Shown here: positions 43,181-54,725 of the stretch, piece after piece
Position numbering within the stretch: the stretch's first letter is position 1
How the letters are laid out: every line of letters begins with the position of its first letter
Source: Didymella arachidicola
Taxonomy: Eukaryota; Ascomycota; Dothideomycetes; Pleosporales; Didymellaceae
Reading direction: 5' to 3'
Assembly (NCBI GenBank): GCA_016630955.3
Contig: CM049987.1
Coordinates: 1,302,001-1,366,000, forward strand
DNA: 64,000 nt
Notes under the pieces: model-generated
What the model saw: only the letters and a program-made list of their open reading frames with translations
Databases searched by the model: none
What the model was told of the DNA's origin: nothing
Translations under genes and position numbers: made by a program

Positions 43181-43992
43181 CCTCCCGAACAGAGCTACCG
43201 TTCTTCCAAGTTCCCCGTTCCAGCACAGACTACCACTATTGAGACCCAACGTCGACGTCAGCGTCAACTGTTATCACCACCACTACTGCAACAGGAACGG
43301 CCACAGCTACCTCTACTGTTTCGACAACGACAAGCTCTGCATCCACAACTTCGACTTCTGAGACGACCAGTATTCAAGCAGCAACTGATGCAAGTCATAC
43401 ACTGACAAGCAAGTTACCGTCACGACTACTACCACCATTCCTTTCGCCAGACGTGGCACTGACCTGACAGCGGTCAGGTGGAAGAGCGTTCTTTCACAAG
43501 CTTCCACCTTCGTCACTGCTGTCTGCACGTGCAATGAGAATCCAAAGACCTCAGCTGTTCAGGACCACTCCATTCGCAACAGCAACCACTACCAGCACTT
43601 GATTGTCAGTGCGATGACAACAACCATCGTCCCTGTGAAAGCTACGGAAACCGCTTTTGTATCTGTTCTCACAAGTTCTGCCACGACTATGATAGTCAAA
43701 GCTACTGAGACAGCTGTGCCGAAATACAACAAGTGCACCTTGGACGACTTTTGTAGTGGCTGGTGCATTCCAAGGTTCTTTTGCTACTGTCATGCTACTA
43801 CTGGTAGCCGAAGATCTTGCATATGGAAGACCCCACCTGAGTACACATAACAAATTCTGACAGTAAACACAGGACAGGAACGGCGGCTCATGTGGAGTAT
43901 GGTGTAGCCAAGATCCTGAATGTCCAGCGGGTACATATTGTTCAGATTGCTTAGTTACCGGGTACCGAGGCGCCTGCGGGAAAGCAATCTAG
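43181..43992 (+). pseudogene. Fragmentary Ser/Thr-rich, Cys-rich secreted or wall protein locus
   Basis: Coding-like sequence changes frame several times. First comes a mucin-like Thr/Ser run (ITTTTATGTATATSTVSTTT, frame starting near 43246). Then another frame from 43414 is open to 43850 and includes VTVTTTTIPFARRG and SSATTMIVKATETAVP. It ends in a Cys module (KCTLDDFCSGWCIPRFFCYC). A third piece has a second Cys module (GSCGVWCSQDPECPAGTYCS) and stops at 43990-43992. A 44 bp intron (43370-43413, GTATTC...AAG) can link the first two frames. A 37 bp intron would be needed for the last, shorter than any other here. No start codon with signal peptide is visible. It is either a gene with many tiny introns or a decayed adhesin-like gene. 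The family is not recognised. Confidence 0.5.
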
Positions 43993-44532
43993 CAGGCAAA
44001 ATGCTGCACAAGTTCTTCAAGCGCGAGGTTTCTACCCGCGTGAGGCTCAGATGGGTCCAGTTCGCCTTATCACGAGCCCGAGTCCTAGCAGAAGTGGATG
44101 CGTGCAAGCTGCGTTGTGAGTGATAGACTCTCGTTCACATTACAGGACGGTTCACTTCAACAATCCTGATAACACTTTTCTACCTTCTATCCAAATTCAT
44201 TGCTTTGCGAAGAGGGATGATTATATCTCCTTGATGTCTGCATTCTTGAAACGGTTCAATGATGAATCTTATTCCTGCCATTACACTACAATATCATTGA
44301 TGAATTGCACCCAAGCATACCTGAATAAGATCCGCACATTAGGTCGCTGTACAGCTTTAGGTTTCTCAGGCGGGTGGACTGATATGCCATGCATGGGTGG
44401 GATGTGATGCGGTTGACTAGCGCCTGGAAAAAGTTCGCTGCCCCACATTTTCACACAGCGCGTCACCCTGGGCCTCACTTCGATTTGTGGTCCGTGATCC
44501 TCACGCCCTACTCGGCCATTGCGCATACGCAG
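43993..44532. other. Intergenic, no supported gene
   Basis: Short frames only. The TRM732 frame is open back to an ATG at 44389, so its start could lie here, but the extra 48 residues show no protein character. Confidence 0.45.
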
Positions 44533-47500
44533 ATGATGACAGAGACTGGGGGAAAGCAGGCAGTACCTACACCGGAGCAGGTCCTACGCGACCTAGCCAA
44601 AAATGCATCCAAAGCCATCCCTCAATTTGAAGAGCAGGAGCCAAGCACCGGTGTGAAGTAAGGAAGCAAAGTCCGTGAACGTCGAGGTTCGGCTTCGACC
44701 GATACTAACTTTGACAGAGCATTACACGATCTCGTTGCTCCGCTTCTGGACACCGCTGATCTTCCAGATCTCAATCCTGGCCACAGAGCCGCAGCATCGA
44801 ACGCACTGTGCTCTATCATCGAGGCTTGCCAGGCGTCGAAGAGCGACTGTGCGCGCGAGGCTACCCTAGATGACGCAATATGGCTTCGGCTGTTCAACAT
44901 TTACCTGCAAAGGTCTGACGATGCAAAGGGAAAGTCGATGAGGCAAATGCTATTACTCCTTACGGGCGTCATCACGAAGACACAAAGTACAAGAGCTACC
45001 AAGCTCCGCTTGCAGGCTGCAGCGACCTTCGTCGACATTATTTGTGACCGACAAGACCGCATCAAAGTCAAACCAGCTCTGCAAGGCCTTGCACACTTCT
45101 TGCTCCGCGATGTAGTCTCGATAGCACAATTACTCGAGATCTACAGTGCTCAAACGTCTTCAACCAACCAACCAGCAGATGCATCTGCGCAGAATTTATT
45201 CAAAACTTGCCTCAGATGGGTCGTGCATCACGATACCTCGCTTTCAGCAGGTCATCTGGTCAAAAACTTCCTCATCCAGGCACGCCGGTTGCCTGACTAC
45301 GGTATTCAAGCCGAAGATACAGCTATTGCACCACTATGGATAGAGCCAGTGGTCGAAATGCTGCATGAATGGCCAGATCGTCTCCGCGAGTTCAAGGCGA
45401 ATGTGTTCCCGCACTGCTTCCTACCCAATATCGATGAGTATCTCCGCCTTCTCTCATACCTGCGATTCAGCGCACACGTACAGTCAAGAAGTGACCTGCC
45501 CCAAGCTCTACGAACATACGAATCGCGGAGGAACGGTTTGGAAAAATCTGAGGAGTTCAGGATCCTCTTGGCTGCTCTTGAAACAGGGAAAGAGCTGACC
45601 ATCGTCCGTGACATTGGTAAGCACATCCGGTACTCTCACGACCAGAAGCTGGAATAAGAAGCTGACGTTAGATAGATTACCGCGTCTGCGATAGGATCGA
45701 GGTCCAGAGTAATCACTTGCACCTTCCAGATGACATCTTCGGCACGTGGATGTCACACTTCGAACCTGAAGTTAGGCTTGCGGGCATGTTCCTCTCGGTA
45801 CATTCTACTGCTATCACAAAGCCTATGACTGGTGGTGTTTTCAAGTCGTTGAAGCGCAACTTGATTCACCTCCATACAGACACCGATGCCTTTTTCCGAA
45901 GAGAAGTTCATGGTTACACGCAGAAACTGTTCGATCGCTTGAGGGCTAGCACGGCTACACTGTCGAAAGGTCTAACAAAAGGTCGTGTGCCAGAGCAAGG
46001 CCGTCTGCCCTTTCCAAAGGAGTGTTCCCAGCAACGCAGCACACAATTAAGTGCAACAGAGGATCCTCTAGCCGAGTCTCTTGCATTCATTGTTTGGTAC
46101 ACAAGATTCCTTGAGTGGGAGCTACGCTCGACCGGCACTTATCAGAGACGCATAACTGCTCTTCGCTCCCTGATCATCACATTCAAATCTGGCGTCGATG
46201 CAGGAGTACCACGCGCTCAACTGTCAAAATCGGCTCAAGGAGAGCTGAATTGGGCCCACACTCTGCAGATCTCGAATCCGGGACTTACCCGATTGTTACT
46301 CGATCTCGTATTAGATCCATTCGATGATATCAGAGAGGCTGCTATATCAGTGCTGCAGCTTAGTCTTGCAGCCCTGCCGGATGCCGAAAGAAATACGGTG
46401 TTGGCGACGCTCCCACGCTTCATCTCCCGCGCAGAGGCTACAATGCTCCGCACGGGGCGTGCTGATCAGGCCGATGGAGTAGCTCGGGCATATTCGTTGT
46501 TGTTTGCTGTGGGTAACGCAGACACCGCAGCACGGTCAGGGTCAGTCCCTTCACGGTCTGGAGTCTTCGATGGCCTAAGACAGCAGCTAACTCAGACGCT
46601 TGATATCGCCCGCACGAACTTGTCCGAGGCTGTGAACGGTCGCCCAGTCCACGGCATCTACGCTGCATTGACGTTTGTTTCTTCTGATCTTGAATCGAAA
46701 TTTCGACTGACACAGGACAGATATATCGTTGACCAGGATGGCTTTTATCCGAGCATCGCGGACGATGCAGCTGATGCTCGCCAAGATTGGGTAGCGGCCC
46801 ACAACCAGTTGATCACGTCCTTTGAGTCGCTATGGTCAATTGTGTACAACGTCCTGTGTGCAGATGCTCCTGAAGGCAATGTTCCTGAAGAAGTAGATGA
46901 AGCCGCAAATATGGACACAAGGGAAGTACTGAGCTACTCCTGGCGCGGTCTCAAGGAAGCCAGGTGAGTACTCACGCTAGTACTCGCTGTCTTGACTGAC
47001 TCTGTCAGCGTCTTGATAAGAACTATCATCACCAAAGCTTCGATTGGTGACGACGACAAGGCCATCATCACTCCGTATGTGTTCGAGAGGCTCGGACGAC
47101 TCTGCTTCACACAACTGTTGGAGCTGCGCCATCGCGGTGCGCACTCGACTGTCGCCCAAACTTTCGCTGCGTTCTGTCGCCGATGCGCGACCTCGAAAAT
47201 CCCAGAACTACAGGCCTTGCCAAACACCTGGTACCAAGTACGTTGATTCGGACTCCTCAATGGGCAATCTGACAAGTCACAGGAAACGCTCCGGTCCATG
47301 CAGGACAAGGCGGGCGCTATCACGAGAAGATCGGCTGGCATTCCAACGCTCATGGCAAGCATCATCGCAGCAGAGCCAGAAGCTAGCAGCAAATTGCTCG
47401 GTCGTGCGATGGAAGACCTCATCAAAGAAGCGTCTGTTGAAGCGCAACACACTAACATTGAGGAGAGTCGCCTGCCACAGGTGCACGCCCTCAACTGCAT

Positions 47501-49867
47501 CAAAGAGATCTTTACCACTTCGAAGCTGAGCGTGGCGTCAGAGGCGTACATTGCACAAGGTCTGGAGCTTGCTGCAAAGACATTGAACTCTTATATGTAA
47601 GCATCGACACGCCCACCACATTGAGTTCTCTGACCGCGTATACAGTTGGCCGATCCGTAACTGCAGTTTGATGTTATTCAAGGCACTCATTGAGAGACTT
47701 CTTGGCAGCAGTGAAGCGCAAGACTGGAAAGAGCAGGATCGAGCGAAGACTTCTCGATTCTCCTATGACAATTATCCGAGCTTGCTGGGCATTCTTGTGG
47801 ACCTTCTCGAGCCAAAGATTCCATCGAAAGAAACCATCGAGCAAGGCTCTGAAGGTAGTAACCCCTTCGACCTCCATGGCGCCGAAGGTGTCTTTCCAGC
47901 TTTGCAGATCTTGCGGCAGGCGCGTCCACCCACAAGTGAGCTTGCCCCTATCAGATCGTCTGTTGAAAAGCTACTCGCAAACCCTCACTGGCATATGCGC
48001 GACATGGCCGCCCGAACAGTGGTATCGCTGCTTCCACAGCATGAAATGTACGGTGCTGCATTCAAGATGCTCGGTGAGGATCACAGCTCGATCAATACAC
48101 GTCATGGTGTACTATTGGCTGTTAAATATATGATGAGGAAACTGGCCAACAGTCAACTCAGTCCAGGTAAGCACTATCTTCTCGCACTTGGATATTCCCG
48201 GAGTGCTTTGATAACATTGCGTAGCTGCACAAGGCATCGAAGCCCTACTGCTGGAGCTACTGAATTGCGTTGACCGATGGTTCACCAACAACGCATGTCC
48301 CTTCATCGACACTGTGTTCTTCGATATCATCAGCACATGTGGATTGTCCATACTGCAGCGCCAGGAATCGGAGTCGGTCCTTGTGGCATGGACACAGCTC
48401 ACTTCTGCTGTCAACATTGGCCCAGAGTATGAGCTTGGTATCAGCGATGAGTCTGACAGCCCCCTTCGCACTGAAGCGTTGGCCAGGCTATTCATAGTCG
48501 ATCGTGTCATCGTCCGCCCCGAGTACTTGAGTACAATCGTGTCAGAAGACTATCAAAGCATTGGCGATGCGCTCATGCTGCTGGCAACAGAAGACCCAGA
48601 CACCTGCTGTGTCGCCTTGGAGGCTGTTGAGACTATCGTCCAGAAGGCGACCTTTGACGCACCAAAGAAGCCCAAGTCCTTGCTGATGGCCCATGTCAAT
48701 CGAGTCGTTCTGAACGCGGTGGACCCGGAAGTCATCTCGAAGGCACAACACGTGCTCGCCGAAGCTCTTGACGGAGACGCCTCGAGGAGAGCCGAGTTCT
48801 TCAGTTTGCTGACGGACCCGCAACTTCTCAACTCGTTGGCAAGACTAGAGGACCAATGTCTCACCGGTCCGCCGTCTAACATGCAGAGCGCCCTCCACCT
48901 CTTGGGCTTCTTCCTCGAACACACCTACTACAGTCTCCCCTCAGCCCGCGATGAAGTCCTCGCAGCAACAACGCGCTACATGCGCCTCCTGCGCATGACC
49001 ACCATCGACACCAACCCCTTCGACACACGCTTCGCTGCCGCACAATCAGTCTGCGCGCTGCACCACCTCTGGACCGCACGCACACCTTCCAGACCCACTC
49101 CCCACATCCTCGGTCTGGGCCTAATCCTACACGACATGTGCCAAGACGACGACGACGAGATCCGCGACCTCTCGTCTCTCGCAATCTCAACCTTCATCTC
49201 AACCACATCCGCCACCCCCATCGACCCCACCGTCCCCATCCTCGCAACCCACCACCTACTCACACACCTGCTTGCTCTGTTCCCAACCTCACCCGCCCTG
49301 GCAACACATGCCCTCCGCCGCCTCACCGATACACTCCCGCCCTCGCCCCCGCTCAGCACACCCTTCACAGCATCCCTAGACCAAGCATCGCGCCCCCAAA
49401 CCGCCCTCTTCGCGCAGGAAAAACAGAACCTCTTCAAAGACGACGTGCTCGACGCGCTGTGCTGGGCCCGTGTGCTCTCCTCAGGCACCGCAACGACACT
49501 TCCTGCCTCGGTGCTCGAGCGCGCTGCGACGTGGACTTTAGACGCGCTTGTAGTGCTCACAGCGCGCTATGAGGGCAAGACAGATGGTGCGCTGGGATGG
49601 GCGAGCAGGCCCGAGGTGTTTACGTGGGTGATCCGGGTTGTGTGTCTCTGTGAGGTAGTCCTGCAGAGTGGGGGCAAGAGGAAGACGGAGGTCAAGCTCG
49701 GGTTGGCGAAGCTTGTAGCGGCCATGGGTAAGGCGGAGGGGCATGCGGTGGTTGTTAAGAGGGCGGAGAGGGTGTTGGAGGAGGATGTGCTGCGGAGTCT
49801 GGGGATGGTGAAGGGGGTGGCGAAGGAGGCGCCTGGGTATGCGGTGAGTTGGCTTGAGCAGTCGTAG
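44533..49867 (+). CDS. TRM732: THADA/Trm732 family protein (DUF2428), tRNA 2'-O-methylation partner
   Basis: In yeast Trm732 partners the methyltransferase Trm7 to make Cm32 in the anticodon loop of several tRNAs. Seven exons (44533-44657, 44718-45616, 45676-46963, 47009-47237, 47283-47596, 47646-48166, 48225-49867) with introns of 45-60 bp all keep phase and give 1672 residues, near the family's usual size. The whole protein looks like helical armadillo/HEAT repeats. The DUF2428 core is clear: LSYSWRGLKEASVLIRTIIT, CFTQLLELRHRGAHSTVAQT, ITRRSAGIPTLMASIIAAEP, LPQVHALNCIKEIFTTSKL and WPIRNCSLMLFKALIERLLG. The start is the first ATG after the upstream in-frame stretch judged non-coding. The stop is 127 bp from the convergent DGAT1 stop. 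Confidence 0.93.
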
Positions 49868-49993
49868 TGTGGCACTGCTATATGGTGTTGTGGAGGCATG
49901 TGGTTGAAAGACGCAAAAAGTAGCAATTCATTACGTGAGCGTTTGGTGTGTATGAGTCTAGACTAGTTTGAAATAAGAAAAACTCCAGACCTC

Positions 49994-51595
49994 CTAGCGT
50001 CTGGTGAATATGCCCCCGGCCTTGCTGGCTTCGAACTGCTTAGATACGCTGCCGTATTTGGCCTGCCACGCGAAGAAATACAACAGCGCGCCCAGCGGTT
50101 GCCCGACGAGGCAAAAGCTGACCCAAAAGATCATGTTACCAGCCGTCTTGCCGTCGATGCCTCTGATCTTCTGTATTACATCAGTAAGCGCAATGAGCGG
50201 GATCTGGATCATCATGCCGAAGAAGGCGACGCCGATGACGTTGTGCGTAGGCACACCAACTAGCAGCTCATGCAGAACGCCTGAGAAGAAGAAGACGATG
50301 ATCTGCGCCAGTGGGGGTGGGACACCGCGACCTACCAGCGGCGAGTAGACGTGGCGCCGCATGAAGTTGGTGACGGGCTTGTTCCAGGTCGTCCAGTAGG
50401 TGCGAATAGAAGACACGTTCCACCAGGGGCCGTAAAACTCACGGTCACCGAAGCGCATGATCTCGGCCAAAGCATTGAGCGAGGACTGGAAAAGGGCGAA
50501 GAAGCCGCAGAGCCAGCAGAAGACGCTGATGGTGCTGAGCTTCATGACACGCTCGACGATGGCGGTGAGATCCAGGACGAGGAGCTTGTCGAGCGAGTTC
50601 TGCAGCAACGGGGCGGCATATTGGGCGGAGGCGATCCAGACGACGATTGACAGCCCAAGGACCTCGAGCAGGCGTCGGAAAACAAAGCCCCATCGGATGT
50701 GCGAAGTGCGTGGGTACACGGGCTGGTAGACGAGGGTAGGGGCCCACCAGAAGTAGCACATGTTCTTGAAGTTTATGTTTTGCGGGTATGGACAGGTTTT
50801 GTACAGCGAAGGGAGGGGTTCGGCCTGCTTTGGGTGCAGGTAGGCGTGGCGTAGATCGCGGTTCGTGAAGGCATAAGATGCACACTTGAGGAAGACGATG
50901 ACGGCGTGCATCTCGCAGAGGGTTCCAATACCCGGGTGGAAGATGTCGTAGTAGACGACCTTGGTCGCAATGTAGAGATTGAAGACGGCGTTGGCGCCGT
51001 GGAAGACGGCGACTGTGTGCCAGGTTGCATTGAAGCTCTTCAGGGCGGCAGCGTACTCCTCGGGAGTGTCTTCCTCCTTGTCGTGGGATATCTTTGCGTG
51101 TGCGCGCTTTGCCTGCCATGAGGCCACCAGCTCAATGAGGTAGGTGACGAACAGGTGGGCCGGGACAAGGAGGTACAGAAGCAGACCGTTGACGACGTCT
51201 GAACGGCGATAGTCGTGACAGCTGATGCAGATGAGAACGCCGTACTTTTGGAGGTTGACGATCATCAAGCGGAGGTTTGAGAAGACTGTCGACATCAGCC
51301 ATTGCTGTGTTGAGTTGGGACGTCACTCACTGAGAACCAATATCATGAGATTCCTGAAGCCTACAAAACTTGGCGTGTTCTCCGCGTCGTGGCTCAGACA
51401 GGCAGTGCGAGTCTCCGAGTGCGTCGCGAAGACATGGCGGTACTTGCTGTCCTTGCTACGCGTGCGCCTGTGGGCTGAGCCGTTGGCCTGTCTCGAGTCG
51501 CTGCCGTTCTGCTGGAGGCCATTGCCACGGTGGATAGTGGAATTGGCAGTTTGCGAGTCAATTCCAGTAGAGAATGCCTGAGTGAGGGTAGCCAT
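49994..51595 (-). CDS. DGAT1: Diacylglycerol O-acyltransferase, DGAT1-type MBOAT enzyme
   Basis: ER membrane enzyme that transfers acyl-CoA to diacylglycerol to make storage triacylglycerol. Exons 51595-51331 and 51285-49994 with a 45 bp intron (GTGAGT...GACAG) keep phase and give 518 residues; an upstream ATG at 51646 would add 17. The N-terminus is Ser/Asn-rich and disordered. Family motifs: FSNLRLMIVNLQKYG; FWWAPTLVYQPVYPRT, which is closer to DGAT1 than to sterol acyltransferases; FYGPWWNVSSIRTYWTTWNK and RRHVYSP; and the catalytic-His segment FFFSGVLHELLVGVP. About nine hydrophobic segments are visible. It diverges from PFS2. Confidence 0.92.
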
Positions 51596-52124
51596 GGTGG
51601 CTAACGATAGAGGAACCGCGAAGGGCCCAGGAAGTTTATCAGGCAAGGGTGGCTTTTATCAAGTGAGAGATGGGAAGAATGGCGGACAGAATTGCATATC
51701 TCTCTACCGAGGCGGTGGAATGAGACGGGACGGATGCAGCGACTTGGCCGACAGGTGCGGGCCAGAAGAGAGGCAGTCGCTACCGTCGCGGAGCATGGCG
51801 GGCTTGGTGCTCTTGAGCGAATTCGCCCTCTGCGAATGCGCTGATTCTCAACAATTGGGGTTGCGGGGAATGACGACGCCTAGGACCAGGCCTAGACGAC
51901 TCCCGCTCTTCCCCGGCGTGCGTGGGTGGCGTGTGGGTGGCGTGTGGGTGTGGCGCCTGTGGCTGGTGAAGGGCAGCAGCCGCGCTAGGGAGCTGCACCT
52001 CCAGCGCTTTCGGACCAAGCAGCGAGACGGTCGACAACGCGCCGCGACCTTTGCAGCAGCGCATGGGCGCTGGACAGAACACACGCACACCGCTTGGTGC
52101 AGAATTGACGACAACGCCGGCACC
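51596..52124. promoter_or_regulatory. Divergent promoter region, DGAT1 / PFS2
   Basis: 529 bp between start codons. The PFS2 side contains a G/T-rich imperfect repeat (GGTGGCGTGTGGGTGGCGTG, 51927-51946). No TATA-like element is obvious. Long minus-strand open frames reaching in from PFS2 are composition artefacts. Confidence 0.4.
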
Positions 52125-54215
52125 ATGGAGCGCGAGCCGTACCAGCACCAGTTCGAGGGCGGGCCGCGCGTGCGACCGAAGCGTACGTCGATGCCAGCCG
52201 CCTGTCGACCGCAGGCACAGCCGTAAACTCCCCCACAGACACTGACGCGCGCAGGTGCCGTGACCGACTATGGCGCGACGACAGTGCAGTGGATGCGCAG
52301 CCGGCGCCCGCGCTACAAGAAGCTCGCCATGCCCGAGATGGAGCGCCCCAGCGCCAGCTACATTGTCGACATGGAGCCGCCTGCCGCCCGCCTGGCCAGC
52401 GCGGCCGAGTCGATCCCCGCCAAAGCCGTGCACTCGTCGCTGAACAAGGTCAAGCACCCCATCAACGTGGTCAAATGGACCCCCGAGGGCCGCCGCCTGC
52501 TCACGGGCTCCACCAGCGGCGAGTTCACCCTGTGGAACGGCATGGGCTTCAACTTCGAGACCATCATGCAGGCCCACGAGGCAGCCATCCGCTGCGTCGA
52601 GTACACCCACACCGACGACTGGCTGCTGTCCGCCGACCAGACGGGCGTCGTCAAGTACTGGCAGACCAACTTCAACAACGTCAAGGAGATCCAGGCCCAC
52701 ACCGAAGCCGTCCGCGGCCTCGCCATCGCCCCCACCGACTCCAAGTTCGTCACCTGCGCCGACGACACCACCCTGAAGATCTGGGACTTTGCCTCCAGCC
52801 AGGAGGAGCAGACGCTGACGGGCCACGGCTGGGAGGTAAAGTCGGTCGACTGGCACCCGCACAAGGGGCTGCTCGTGTCGGGCTCCAAGGACCATCAGGT
52901 CAAGTTCTGGGACCCCCGCACCGGCCGCTGTCTCACCACGCTGCATGGACATAAGAACCCAATATCAAAAACCATGTTCGAGCCCGCCCAGGGGAATCTG
53001 CTGGCCACATGTGCGCGTGACCACACAGCCCGCATCTTTGACCTGCGCATGATGCGCGACGTCCTCCTCCTGCGCGGCCACGAGAAGGACATCATCACCA
53101 TGGCCTGGCACCCCATGCACAAGAACCTGCTGTCCACTGGCGGCGTCGACGGCAGCATCCACCACTACCTGCTCGACGAGCAGAACGCGCCCGCGGGCAC
53201 TCCACCAACACTTTCCCCATACGACTCCGCCGACCCCCAGAACGCGCCCGCACAGGCTATATACCCAGCACACAGCATCCCGTACGCCCACGACTTCACA
53301 GTCTGGACTCTCGACTGGCACCCTCTGGGCCATATCCTGGCGTCTGGTTCCAACGACCGTGTAACACGCTTCTGGACACGCCCGCGTCCCGGCGACACCA
53401 AGTACCCCGAGGATCGCTACCACATCGGCCAAGAAGCTGCCGAGCGCAATGGAACCTTCGACTCGCGTCATGGTCGCCGCCAGCGACAAGAGGAGGAAGA
53501 GCAAGAGGCTGAGGATGAGGCTGAAGGCCTGGTCGATCAGAAGCTTCCTACCAAGACACCGGGCATTGGCTCCCTACCTTTCTTACCTCCAGGTCTCAAC
53601 CTCCCCGGTCTCGCACCCACAAACCCAGACGGCACATCCAGCGCCCTCCCCGGCATTGGTGGCGTCTCGCATCCCATCCCACCACCGCCCACAAGTGCGT
53701 CTCCCTTCCCGCCCGGTCCTCCGCCACCGTTCCCAGGCGCACCGCCGGGCATGGACCCCGCACGACTCGCGCAGCTCCTTCAATCTGGCGTCATGCCCCC
53801 TCCCCCACCGCTGCCACACCACGGCGGCCCGCCCTCGCAGCACGTCGGACCGCCTGGTTTCCCACCTCTTCCACACGGCAACGGCGCACCACAGTTCCCG
53901 CCCGGACCACCACCGAACTTCCAGTTCCCACCGGGTATGCCACCAGGGTTTCCCCCTCCAGGATTCCCCCAAGGTGCGCCGCCAGGATTTCCTCCTCCAG
54001 GCTTTCCTCAAGGCGCGCCGCCTGGATTCCCGCCACCAGGATTCGCGCCACCGGGCATACAGATGGCTGGTCAAAACGGCGGTCCTGTAGGAGCACAGAA
54101 CGGACAGAATGGAGGCGACCCGAATGGCTGGAAGAGGGGGCGCGCGCCGCTTCCGGACCAGAACGATGCGCTGCAGGCTGAAATGCGACAGGGGCGATAT
54201 CGAAAGGCGCGGTAG
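52125..54215 (+). CDS. PFS2: Polyadenylation factor subunit 2 (WD40 protein Pfs2)
   Basis: WD40 scaffold in the cleavage and polyadenylation factor; human counterpart WDR33 reads the AAUAAA signal. Exons 52125-52182 and 52255-54215 with a 72 bp intron keep phase and give 672 residues. The N-terminus has PKRAVTDYGATTVQWMRSRR and RPSASYIVDMEPPAARLA, both diagnostic for Pfs2. Seven WD repeats follow, for example HPINVVKWTPEGRRLLTGST, FVTCADDTTLKIWDF and HILASGSNDRVTRFWTR. After an acidic linker (RQRQEEEEQEAEDEAEG) comes a long Pro/Gly-rich tail with tandem 13-residue repeats, then a basic end (GWKRGRAPLPDQN; RQGRYRKAR). The gene is GC-rich compared with its neighbours, so long antisense frames occur. 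Confidence 0.95.
53943..54050 (+). repeat. 39 bp minisatellite in PFS2 (13-residue Pro/Gly repeat)
   Basis: Two full copies and one partial copy of a 39 bp unit encoding PGFPPPGFPQGAP. Copies differ mainly at third codon positions, so the protein repeat is better preserved than the DNA. Confidence 0.9.
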
Positions 54216-54725
54216 AGTTCGTCTTTCAGAAAGGAAGAGGCTAGGGTAGATTCGCCAGTGCAAGAGCGGCATCGTCGCAGAGAAAGAGAGTATAGCAATC
54301 AAAGTATTAACAATCCCGGGGGCGAACCGAGTGCAGGACTTGGGAGACAACTGCGAGAGGACAGAAGCCAAGAGGAGCGAAATCAGTTGGGGATGAACAG
54401 TAATCACTGTGCCCGGCAGGACCAAAAACGCGGACCAGCGTTGGAGAGAGGTGGACGAGCGTTTCTTGAAGAGATGGAGACCGAAGCAGCAACTGTTGAC
54501 AACCTCCAGGCCGAGGCTCGCGAAAGAAGGAGGATCGCAAAAAACAGGGCCAGGCACGTGCGCCGAGCAAAAAAGAGAGAGTTGGACACTGCCGAGAGAG
54601 AGCAGAAGAATCAAGGATCGACCAACTAACAGCTCAGATATGGTGGAAGGCGTCGATGAAGGAATATTCATTCTACCAATTACCATCACCCAATCTCTCC
54701 TCTCTTACACCTCGCACCCCACCCC
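54216..54725. other. 3' region of PFS2 and end of the P450, no supported gene
   Basis: A purine-rich plus frame (54258-54629) resembles a basic region (RRRIAKNRARHVRRAKKREL) but lacks the leucine zipper and the Asn-x2-Ala-Ala pattern of bZIP factors. It most likely is PFS2 3' UTR. Confidence 0.45.

Noticed and set aside
51780..52952. 390-codon minus-strand frame over PFS2
   Set aside because: Gly/Val/Leu-rich antisense of a GC-rich WD40 gene; no domain and wrong codon character.
54258..54629. Plus frame resembling a bZIP basic region after PFS2
   Set aside because: No leucine zipper, no Asn-x2-Ala-Ala-x2-Cys/Ser-Arg core, purine-rich DNA and position in the PFS2 3' UTR point to chance.
53583..54689. 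368-codon minus-strand frame over the PFS2 tail
   Set aside because: Trp/Arg-rich antisense of the Pro/Gly repeat region.
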